This document shows, piece by piece, positions 1 to 5,344 of a DNA stretch of 5,688 nucleotides. Position 1 is the first letter of the stretch, and every line of letters starts with the position of its first letter. The stretch lies in contig DTPJ01000727.1 in the NCBI GenBank assembly GCA_011334435.1, positions 1 to 5,688 of the forward strand, read 5' to 3'. Made by a program: the position numbers and the translations under genes. The notes under the pieces are model-generated. The model was not told where the DNA came from. It saw only the letters and a program-made list of their open reading frames with translations, and did not search any database. This DNA is from Candidatus Poribacteria bacterium (GTDB taxonomy: Bacteria; Poribacteria; DTPJ01).

Positions 1-2205
1 GAGTTCTTCATCCTCTTCCCAAATCTCTTTTTCACCTTTGTAATCAAATAAATCCTCTGGCATAATCTCTCTTTTAGCGAATCTTTCAAGTATTGACCTT
101 ATCTCTTTTAGCTCAGGGAGATCGGAAATTTCCTCAACTATAATCTGTGGTTCTTTTTCAATTTCACTACATTCACTATCTCTTCCATCAAGCATATCTA
201 ACTGTTCTGGGGCATCGTCAACATTGTTCTCTTCTATTTCTAATTCCTCTTTTGCTAACTCCTCTTCGTATTGCTCAATTACTTCGGACTGTTCACCTTC
301 AAACCTATAATACTCATTTCCGTTGATTTTAATCCTATACAATGGGGTATTTATTTTATCCACAAACCAATCGCGGAAAAGCCTATCAGCGTCAATCCCT
401 CGCCTACGAAGTCTCATCAATTGCTCTTCTAACGCATACATATTTTCAATAATGCTATGGGTTTGAAGGTCTGTATAAGGTCTTTCGTGCTTGACATTCG
501 TTACAGAGATATTCTCAAAAGCAAGCTCAATAAGATACTTATTCATTTCCTCTTCACTGTTGATATATCTCTCTTTTCTGCCTTTATATGCCCTATATAA
601 CGGCGGTTGAGCTACATACAGATGTCCCTTTTGTATAAGTTCTGGCATTTGGCGATAGAAAAAGGCAAGTATAAGCGTCCTTATATGCGCTCCATCAACA
701 TCAGCATCAGCCATAATTATAACCTTGCCATATCTCAATTTCTCTATATCAAAATCATCTTGACCGATGCCTGTGCCAAGTGCGGTTATAAGTGTCCTTA
801 TAGTTTCATTTGCAAGGACTTTATCTAATCGCATCTTATCAACTTTTTCTATGTTTGTGAATTTGCCTCTTAACGGCAAAATAGCCTGAAATCGCCTATC
901 CCTAGCCTGTTTTGCTAATCCGCCTGCGGATATGCCCTCAACGAGAAATATCTCGCTATTTTCTGGGCTTTTTTCGCTACAATCTGCGAGAGTTTCAGGC
1001 AGACCAGAGTCTTCCAAAGCACCTTTACGTCTTGTAAGTTCCCTCGCCTTTCTTGCTGCTTCTCGTGCCTGTGCTGCAAGTATGCTTTTTTGAACAATAT
1101 TTTTAGCAACAGTCGGATTTTCTTCAAGATAAGTGCTTAACTCATCATTGACGATTGATTCAACAATTCCCTGAACTTCTCTATTTCCTAACTTATCCTT
1201 AGTTTGACCGCCAAATTGAGGCTCTGGCACTTTAACGCTTACAACCGCAGTTAATCCCTCTCTTATATCGTCCCCTTGTAAACTAGAATCAGCACCTTTA
1301 AGAAGATTTCTGCTTCTCGCATAATCGTTAAAAACCCTCGTCAAAGCAGACCTAAAACCTGTAAGATGTGTTCCTCCGTTGTGTGTGTTTATATTGTTTG
1401 CATAAGAGAAAACTTGCTCAGAATAGTCGTCAGTAAATTGAAGTGCGACCTCAACTTGGACGTTTTCTCGTTCCTTTTGTATGTAAATCGGTGTATCGTG
1501 CAGAACGTTCTTATTTTGATTTAACAATTGGACAAATGACACTATTCCACCTTCATAATGAAATACCCGATCCTTCATCGTCCTTTCATCAATGAGCGAT
1601 ATTTTAATCCCCTTGTTCAGAAATGCAAGCTCGCGTAAACGGTTAGACAATGTGTCAAAGCTAAATTCTATACTTTCAAATATTGTCTTATCAGGCAAAA
1701 AGTGATGTGTAGTTCCCGTAGAATTGGTCTTGCCAACAATCTTCAATTCAGTAACAGGATTGCCATATTCATATCTTTGACGATATATATTGCCGTTCTT
1801 TCGGACTTCCACTTCAAACCATTCAGAAAGAAAATTTACAACAGTAAGCCCGACCCCATGAAGCCCACCAGCTACTTTGTATCCGATTGAATTTCTGCCA
1901 TCAAATTTACCGCCAGAATGTAATTCTGTCATTATAACCTCAAGTGCAGGTCGCCCGCTTTCGTGCATATCCACAGGTATCCCACGTGCATCATCACTAA
2001 CAGTAACGCTGTTATCTGAATGTATAATAACCTCTATTTCCTTACAATAGCCAGCGATTGCCTCATCAATGCTGTTATCCACTAATTCGGTCACTAACTG
2101 ATGTAATCCTTCTGAGCTTGTATTGGCAATATACATGCTTGGACGTTTTCTTACCGCCTCACGACCTTCTAATGCTTGAATATCTTTTGCACTATAATCT
2201 GACAT
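1..2205 (-). CDS. gyrB: DNA gyrase subunit B (ATPase/TOPRIM subunit), partial, C-terminus beyond the window
   Basis: This is the ATPase and metal-binding subunit of DNA gyrase (A2B2), which introduces negative supercoils using ATP. I translated 735 residues without a stop; the gene runs off the left edge. The GHKL ATPase comes first: E40 (general base), N44 and D47 in ELVDNSIDEA, then DDARGIP at 71-77 and GYKVAGGLHGVG at 108-119. The transducer domain carries NGGTHLTGFRSALTR (276-290) and the QTK loop (334-336). The TOPRIM domain has EGISAGG (423-429, catalytic E423), PLRGK and DADVDGAH (500-507). From about residue 549 to the edge there is a long, acidic, poorly conserved insertion, and the family's QRYKGLGEMN motif is not yet reached. 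The start is fixed by alignment, since LEGREAVRKRPSMYI sits at the usual distance from the N-terminus. Position after DUF721 and the long TOPRIM insertion favour gyrB over parE. Odd points are G-to-A in the DDGRGIP motif and D-to-I in EGDSAGG. Confidence 0.97.
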   Translation of the reverse strand, partial: MSDYSAKDIQALEGREAVRKRPSMYIANTSSEGLHQLVTELVDNSIDEAIAGYCKEIEVIIHSDNSVTVSDDARGIPVDMHESGRPALEVIMTELHSGGKFDGRNSIGYKVAGGLHGVGLTVVNFLSEWFEVEVRKNGNIYRQRYEYGNPVTELKIVGKTNSTGTTHHFLPDKTIFESIEFSFDTLSNRLRELAFLNKGIKISLIDERTMKDRVFHYEGGIVSFVQLLNQNKNVLHDTPIYIQKERENVQVEVALQFTDDYSEQVFSYANNINTHNGGTHLTGFRSALTRVFNDYARSRNLLKGADSSLQGDDIREGLTAVVSVKVPEPQFGGQTKDKLGNREVQGIVESIVNDELSTYLEENPTVAKNIVQKSILAAQAREAARKARELTRRKGALEDSGLPETLADCSEKSPENSEIFLVEGISAGGLAKQARDRRFQAILPLRGKFTNIEKVDKMRLDKVLANETIRTLITALGTGIGQDDFDIEKLRYGKVIIMADADVDGAHIRTLILAFFYRQMPELIQKGHLYVAQPPLYRAYKGRKERYINSEEEMNKYLIELAFENISVTNVKHERPYTDLQTHSIIENMYALEEQLMRLRRRGIDADRLFRDWFVDKINTPLYRIKINGNEYYRFEGEQSEVIEQYEEELAKEELEIEENNVDDAPEQLDMLDGRDSECSEIEKEPQIIVEEISDLPELKEIRSILERFAKREIMPEDLFDYKGEKEIWEEDEEL

Positions 2206-2231
2206 AATTTATAGGCTTAGCCTATCCTCCC
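2206..2231 (-). promoter_or_regulatory. gyrB ribosome-binding site with a hairpin between Shine-Dalgarno and ATG
   Basis: On the minus strand a strong Shine-Dalgarno GGGAGG (2231-2226) lies 20 nt upstream of the gyrB ATG, too far to work as a linear spacer. The gap holds a perfect hairpin: AUAGGC (2225-2220) pairs with GCCUAU (2216-2211), six base pairs closed by the loop UAA, which is the stop codon of the upstream DciA-like gene. Folding it out leaves only AAAUU between stem and AUG, a near-optimal distance. No other purine-rich site lies nearer the ATG. The sequence and pairing are seen directly; the spacing role is inferred. Confidence 0.6.
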
Positions 2232-2702
2232 TCTCATTTTTGATAGTTTACTTTGTTTTATAAACAAATCTCTCAATGACTCTCGTATCTCCTCATCTTT
2301 TATGACCGATACGATCTCATCTATGTTATCAATCTCTTTCTGATCTAATTGAATGCTTTGTAACTTGTTAATATAATCATCATCATTCTCTTTATTGGAC
2401 TTTTGATTTCTATCATTTTCTATTATTCCAATACGAAAGATTATATCTTTAATAACGTTTTTCCCCGCAAGCAGGTTGATTTTCTCTATGTATCTTTTCT
2501 TATACATTGACAATGTATGTAAAATCACGGAGTCTGCAACATTGACGATCATCTTGCCGTGGGACACAGCTATCGGTTGCGTTTTAGAAGCCATGTTTGA
2601 CGCAATATCGTCCCATAATGCTAATGCTTTACATTCTTCTATCTTTTCGCTTAACCCCAGTTGATTCAAAGTTTTTTCAAGTATTGTCTTTATATATTGC
2701 AT
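2217..2702 (-). CDS. dciA: DUF721/DciA-family protein, probable replicative helicase-loading factor
   Basis: This 161-residue protein matches the DUF721 pattern. It has an N-terminal helix, a conserved Trp (W30 in ALALWDDIA), a short segment like the family's HTRPxxxxxGxLxVxVxSxxW core (TQPIAVSHGKMIVNVADSVI, 41-60), a helix with YIEKIN (71-76), and the closing FRIG (89-92). DciA proteins bind DnaB and help place it at the origin in the many bacteria that lack DnaC or DnaI. The position between recF and gyrB matches that of DUF721 genes in several phyla, such as actinobacteria. Residues 94-161 form a charged tail with no recognised domain: first Asp/Asn/Lys-rich, then predicted helix, ending in a basic KMRGRIG. 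The ATG lies inside the end of recF (26-nt overlap, different frame) after a weak purine-rich AGAAAAG, so translation is probably coupled. The family assignment is fairly sure; helicase loading in this organism is inferred. Confidence 0.8.
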   Translation of the reverse strand: MQYIKTILEKTLNQLGLSEKIEECKALALWDDIASNMASKTQPIAVSHGKMIVNVADSVILHTLSMYKKRYIEKINLLAGKNVIKDIIFRIGIIENDRNQKSNKENDDDYINKLQSIQLDQKEIDNIDEIVSVIKDEEIRESLRDLFIKQSKLSKMRGRIG

Positions 2703-3855
2703 TTTCTTTTCTCACGCACCCATTCTCAACAATAAAAATGTTCAAATCTGATTTTTTCCTGTCCGATAGCCATATCTTCATATCGCTATTATGAAAATCT
2801 GTCGTAGTCAAAAAAGTCTGAGCAGGAATTTTGTTTATAAGGTCAAATAACAATGAAACCCTTTTTTCATCAAGTTCTGAGGCAACATCATCTAAAAGAA
2901 TAATGGGATATTCTCCAAGTCTTTGATTCATAAGGTCAATAGTTGCCAACTTTAATGATAGAACAGCAGTCCGTTGCTGACCCTGAGAGCCAAACTTCCT
3001 TATATCCATATCGTCAACAGTGATGATCAGATCGTCACGATGAGGACCTATTGTCGTTGTTCCAAATCTAATATCAATATCAACATTTTTATCAAGGCTT
3101 TTCTGAAATATGTCCTTTATTTGATCCCCCACATTGTTAGGTTTTGTTAATTGGCTTTGATATTCTAATTTTATATTTTCTTTGGATAAAGTTAATTGTC
3201 CGTGCTTTTCCTTTACAAGTTCGGACAGTTCAGGTATAATAGAAACCCTTTTTTGAACGATCTCCGTCCCATATCTAACCAATAAGGAATTCCACGAGTC
3301 CAGAGTATCTGAATAAGGAGCAAAATCTTGCTTTAATTTTCTTTTCTCCCTGATTTTTCTCAGTAGTTCATTTCTCTGTTTCAGAGCTGAGTTATATTCC
3401 TGTATGTTGTAAAGATGAACCCTGTCAATCCTTGAAATGAGAATATCAAGAAATCTTCTTCTTTCAGATGGCGTTCCTTTGACAAGTGCTAAATCCTCTG
3501 GGGAAAACATAACAGTATTTATTTTGCCTATAACGCTTGATATTTTATCCTGAACTTTGCCGTTTATCTTGATCTTTTTCTTTTCTACATTTGAATTTGC
3601 TATCTCAACAACTATTGATGAATCCTTAGTCAACACACAGCCTTTAAGATAAAACCATTCTTTCCCATTTTGTATTAATTCGTTATCAATGCTTGTTCTA
3701 TGCGACTTCGCAGTAGAAAGAAAATATATCCCTTCCAAAATGTTAGTTTTACCTTGGGCATTTCCGCCAATGATGATGTTCATATTTGGGGAAAACCGAA
3801 GCTCCAATAACTCATAATTCCTAAAATTGCGAAATGTAATCTCTTCAATAAACAC
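2677..3855 (-). CDS. recF: DNA replication and repair protein RecF
   Basis: RecF is an SMC/ABC-like ATPase that acts with RecO and RecR to load RecA at single-strand gaps and stalled forks. The 392 residues show the family landmarks in order: Walker A GGNAQGKT (30-37), AKSHRT (49-54), the FSPEDLALVKGTPSERRRFLD block (117-137), GPHRDD (270-275), the ABC signature SQGQQR (290-295), and Walker B with D-loop IILLDDVASELD (318-329). Length is normal for RecF (about 360-400). The start codon is GTG at 3855-3853: the protein then begins (M)FIEEITFRNFRNYE, aligning residue for residue with the N-terminus of Bacillus RecF, and the next in-frame Met is residue 25, too far in. Only 2 nt separate it from the dnaN stop and there is no strong Shine-Dalgarno, so expression probably depends on ribosomes finishing dnaN. 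The reading ends in TGA. Confidence 0.97.
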   Translation of the reverse strand: MFIEEITFRNFRNYELLELRFSPNMNIIIGGNAQGKTNILEGIYFLSTAKSHRTSIDNELIQNGKEWFYLKGCVLTKDSSIVVEIANSNVEKKKIKINGKVQDKISSVIGKINTVMFSPEDLALVKGTPSERRRFLDILISRIDRVHLYNIQEYNSALKQRNELLRKIREKRKLKQDFAPYSDTLDSWNSLLVRYGTEIVQKRVSIIPELSELVKEKHGQLTLSKENIKLEYQSQLTKPNNVGDQIKDIFQKSLDKNVDIDIRFGTTTIGPHRDDLIITVDDMDIRKFGSQGQQRTAVLSLKLATIDLMNQRLGEYPIILLDDVASELDEKRVSLLFDLINKIPAQTFLTTTDFHNSDMKIWLSDRKKSDLNIFIVENGCVRKENAIYKDNT

Positions 3856-3857
3856 AT

Positions 3858-4979
3858 CTACAATCTCATTGGCATAATGACACAGAGATAATCTTCAGAT
3901 CCAACAGGTGCTATCATAACAGGGCTTAGAGAATCTCGGAATTTAAGTATAGATTCTTCTGTTTGGACATTTCGTAAGACGTCCATAACATATCTTGCGT
4001 TGAAAGCGATCTCTACTTTCCCGCCTTCGGTTTTTACTTGCATCTGCTCTTGTGCCTCACCAAGATCAGGGGTGCTAGCCGAAACATTGAGTTCACCATC
4101 GCGAGATTCAATCCTGATAGATGGAGTTTTTGGGTTCGCAAGCAAAGATACACGTCTGACAACAGATAGTAAATGCTCTGTATTAGCAGTCATCACTATA
4201 TCGTTCTTCATAACAGGATTTATAACAGCTTCGTAATCTGGATATTCGCCCTCTATTAGTCTGGATATTAAAGTTATATTAGGAGTAGAGAACAAAACTT
4301 GATTTTCCAATAGAGTGATCTTTACAGGTTCGTCTTCTGTAAAAATTCTCGTTATATTGTTGACAGTTTTTATTGGAATAATGATCCCGATCTTTTGTTT
4401 CAGTGGTTCATCAAGCTGATGTTGTGCAACTGCAAGCCTTTTTCCATCTGTTGCTACCATCTTCATAATATTGCCTTTGACATGAAGATAAATTCCGTTC
4501 AGAAAATGCCTTGTTTCCTCTGTGGATGCTGCAAATATGGTCTTTTGAATCATCTGGCTTAACGTAAGCGAACTTATCGTTAGGAAATCATCTCCAATTT
4601 CTGGTAGTGGTGGAAATTCATCATCAGGCAATCCCACGATCCTGAATTTTGCTTTTTCACATTCTATTTCAACTCTATCATTTGACGATGTGGAAATTTT
4701 AACCTTTGCTGGCTCGTTTGAATCAGTAACAGAAGGAAGTTCCCTAACTATGTCCGAAAGTTTCTTTGCAGGTATTGTTATAGACCCAGGTTCTTTTATC
4801 TCGCCGTTAATTAGACATTTTAGCCCAATTTCAAGGTCTGTTGCCGCTAAATGAATGCGATCTCCTATTGTTTTTAGTAAAACGTTTGATAAAATAGGTA
4901 AGGTATTTCTGCTTGCTGCAACGTTTCCTGCCATCTGCATTCCTTTCCAAAGTTCTTCTTTATCAAAAATGAGTTCCAT
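3858..4979 (-). CDS. dnaN: DNA polymerase III beta subunit (sliding clamp)
   Basis: DnaN forms the ring-shaped dimer that encircles DNA, tethers the replicative polymerase, and docks many repair and initiation-control proteins. The 373 residues match the family length (about 366-380) and three-domain plan. Landmarks are NTLPILSNVLL (25-35), GSITIPAKKLSDIVRELP (65-82), EEFPPLP-like DEFPPLP (120-126), ATDGKRLAVA (176-185), EGEYPDYEAVI (243-253), FNARYVMDVLRNV (326-338) and the diagnostic C-terminus CVIMPMRL (366-373). ATDGKRLA, the YPDY region and MPMRL line the hydrophobic pocket that binds clamp-binding peptides, and all are intact. The ATG is preceded 8 nt upstream by a consensus AGGAGG. It is the first gene after oriC and heads the dnaN-recF-dciA-gyrB run; its leader contains the origin's unwinding region. 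Confidence 0.98.
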   Translation of the reverse strand: MELIFDKEELWKGMQMAGNVAASRNTLPILSNVLLKTIGDRIHLAATDLEIGLKCLINGEIKEPGSITIPAKKLSDIVRELPSVTDSNEPAKVKISTSSNDRVEIECEKAKFRIVGLPDDEFPPLPEIGDDFLTISSLTLSQMIQKTIFAASTEETRHFLNGIYLHVKGNIMKMVATDGKRLAVAQHQLDEPLKQKIGIIIPIKTVNNITRIFTEDEPVKITLLENQVLFSTPNITLISRLIEGEYPDYEAVINPVMKNDIVMTANTEHLLSVVRRVSLLANPKTPSIRIESRDGELNVSASTPDLGEAQEQMQVKTEGGKVEIAFNARYVMDVLRNVQTEESILKFRDSLSPVMIAPVGSEDYLCVIMPMRL

Positions 4980-4987
4980 AATTATTT

Positions 4988-4993
4988 CCTCCT
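4988..4993 (-). promoter_or_regulatory. dnaN Shine-Dalgarno sequence
   Basis: A consensus AGGAGG on the minus strand stands 8 nt upstream of the dnaN ATG (4979-4977). It is the strongest correctly spaced ribosome-binding site in the window and fixes the dnaN start. By contrast, recF and the DciA-like gene have only weak purine-rich sites, so dnaN may set translation of the next two genes through coupling. Confidence 0.85.
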
Positions 4994-5020
4994 GTTCCAG
5001 TCTTTCTTGACCTTTTTCCT

Positions 5021-5037
5021 ATTTGAAAATTTCAAAT
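5021..5037. repeat. Perfect inverted repeat in the dnaN leader
   Basis: ATTTGAAA and TTTCAAAT form 8-bp inverted arms around a single A (5029). Copies of TTTTTCCT flank it at 5013-5020 and 5037-5044, both in the same direction. It lies about 40 bp upstream of the dnaN start, inside the AT-rich side of the origin. It could be a protein-binding dyad or simply AT-rich unwinding sequence; as RNA the stem would be weak. Confidence 0.5.
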
Positions 5038-5065
5038 TTTTCCTTAGATCTTAATTAACTTAGAC

Positions 5066-5093
5066 GTTATATACTACTATTACTAAGTTTAAA
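5066..5093 (-). promoter_or_regulatory. Possible sigma-70-type promoter for dnaN (weak)
   Basis: On the minus strand TTTAAA (5093-5088), a 16-nt spacer and TATAAC (5071-5066) resemble -35 and -10 boxes upstream of dnaN. The match is modest, and AT-rich DNA produces such pairs by chance. The elements also coincide with the palindromic trio region. If real, DnaA loading on the trios and dnaN transcription would compete for the same DNA. Confidence 0.25.
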
Positions 5094-5115
5094 TTTAAAC
5101 TTAGTAGTAGTAGTA
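5072..5115. repeat. 44-bp near-perfect palindrome spanning the origin trio region
   Basis: The arms are 22 bp with no loop, centred between 5093 and 5094, and differ only at the pair 5080/5107 (T against G). The core is GTTTAAATTTAAAC (5087-5100). The right arm carries TAG repeats on the plus strand and the left arm carries TAG, TAA, TAG, TAG on the minus strand, so trio-like triplets point inward from both sides on opposite strands. A dyad this long could extrude as a cruciform under negative supercoiling. Confidence 0.9.
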
Positions 5116-5116
5116 G
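5102..5116 (+). promoter_or_regulatory. DnaA-trio element (five TAG repeats)
   Basis: Five uninterrupted TAG triplets (3'-GAT-5' read backwards) lie 5 nt from the DnaA box at 5122-5130 and lead into AT-rich DNA at lower coordinates. Element order and strand polarity match the DnaA-trio known from Bacillus subtilis and found in many origins, where an ATP-DnaA filament extends from the box along one strand and melts the duplex. Here the bound strand would be the plus strand. The assignment follows from this pattern. Confidence 0.85.
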
Positions 5117-5121
5117 GTGTA

Positions 5122-5138
5122 TGTGGAAAAGTGGATAA
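5122..5138 (-). promoter_or_regulatory. DnaA boxes next to the trio element
   Basis: TGTGGAAAA (5122-5130) is a TTTTCCACA box on the minus strand. It is followed by AGTGGATAA (5130-5138), which has one mismatch to TGTGGATAA and shares one base with the first. Both face the trios, the orientation expected of the anchoring boxes from which DnaA loads onto single-stranded trio DNA. Confidence 0.85.
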
Positions 5139-5173
5139 CTCGGTCAAACGCAGACGTCATCTTGCTTAGACGA

Positions 5174-5193
5174 TGTGGAAAACCTGTGGAAAA
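5174..5193 (-). promoter_or_regulatory. Pair of DnaA boxes, minus orientation
   Basis: TGTGGAAAA occurs at 5174-5182 and again at 5185-5193, 11 bp apart start to start. Both have the same orientation as the trio-proximal box. The stretch 5139-5173 between this pair and the trio-proximal boxes has no DnaA box. Confidence 0.85.
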
Positions 5194-5203
5194 AAAGTGG
5201 CAG

Positions 5204-5220
5204 TTATCCACATTTCCACA
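5204..5220 (+). promoter_or_regulatory. DnaA box plus a degenerate box
   Basis: TTATCCACA (5204-5212) is a perfect consensus box. It is followed by ATTTCCACA (5212-5220), which departs at one position from TTTTCCACA and shares a base with the first. Orientation is opposite to the boxes at 5122-5193, so the origin's polarity switches between 5193 and 5204. Confidence 0.8.
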
Positions 5221-5242
5221 TTTTGATAAAAATTTTAAAAAG

Positions 5243-5306
5243 TTATCCACATTAATTGCCTACTTTTCCACATATTATCCACATATTATCCACAGATTTA
5301 TCCACA
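5243..5306 (+). promoter_or_regulatory. Helically phased array of five DnaA boxes
   Basis: Boxes lie at 5243-5251 (TTATCCACA), 5264-5272 (TTTTCCACA), 5275-5283, 5286-5294 and 5298-5306 (all TTATCCACA), in one orientation. Start-to-start steps are 21, 11, 11 and 12 bp, close to whole turns of the helix, so bound DnaA molecules would lie on one face and could form an ordered filament. The array ends 38 bp from the dnaA stop codon. Confidence 0.93.
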
Positions 5307-5344
5307 TTCATTGAAAAAAACACGAAAAAGCTAATGTTTATGGG

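Larger units (their letters stand above)
4981..5344. other. oriC: Chromosomal replication origin (oriC), dnaA-dnaN intergenic region
   Basis: This 364-bp stretch between dnaA and dnaN has no credible gene and carries the parts of a bacterial origin. From the dnaA side these are: a cluster of direct DnaA boxes (5204-5306), inverted boxes (5174-5193 and 5122-5138), five TAG trios (5102-5116), and a very AT-rich stretch (15 G/C in the 80 bases 5021-5100) next to dnaN. The order box, short spacer, TAG repeats, AT-rich DNA matches the basal unwinding system described in Bacillus subtilis (DnaA-trio), so opening should occur on the dnaN side. A second box cluster upstream of dnaA, as in bipartite origins, would lie outside the window. 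There is a single GATC at 5047-5050, so Dam/SeqA-style control is unlikely. Confidence 0.95.

Noticed and set aside
607..1127. Short open frames on either strand inside gyrB
   Set aside because: The minus-strand gyrB frame is continuous here with TOPRIM motifs; these are shadows in other frames.
1..2205. ParE (topoisomerase IV) instead of GyrB
   Set aside because: The position after recF and DUF721 at oriC and the long TOPRIM insertion both favour gyrB.
3853..3857. Frameshift at the start of recF, because the ATG there is out of frame
   Set aside because: The GTG in the correct frame gives an N-terminus that aligns fully with known RecF proteins, so no frameshift is needed.
5046..5058. GATC-containing 13-mer of the E. 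coli oriC type
   Set aside because: Only GATCT matches the consensus, there is one copy, and the TAG trio arrangement explains the unwinding region better.
5243..5306. Tandem repeats resembling a small CRISPR or iteron array
   Set aside because: The repeat unit is exactly the 9-bp DnaA box with 2-3 nt gaps, next to dnaA; spacers are far too short for CRISPR, and the chromosomal gene context argues against a plasmid origin.
5307..5344. Possible intrinsic terminator after dnaA (runs of T on the minus strand)
   Set aside because: The T runs are present but I find no GC-containing stem in front of them.
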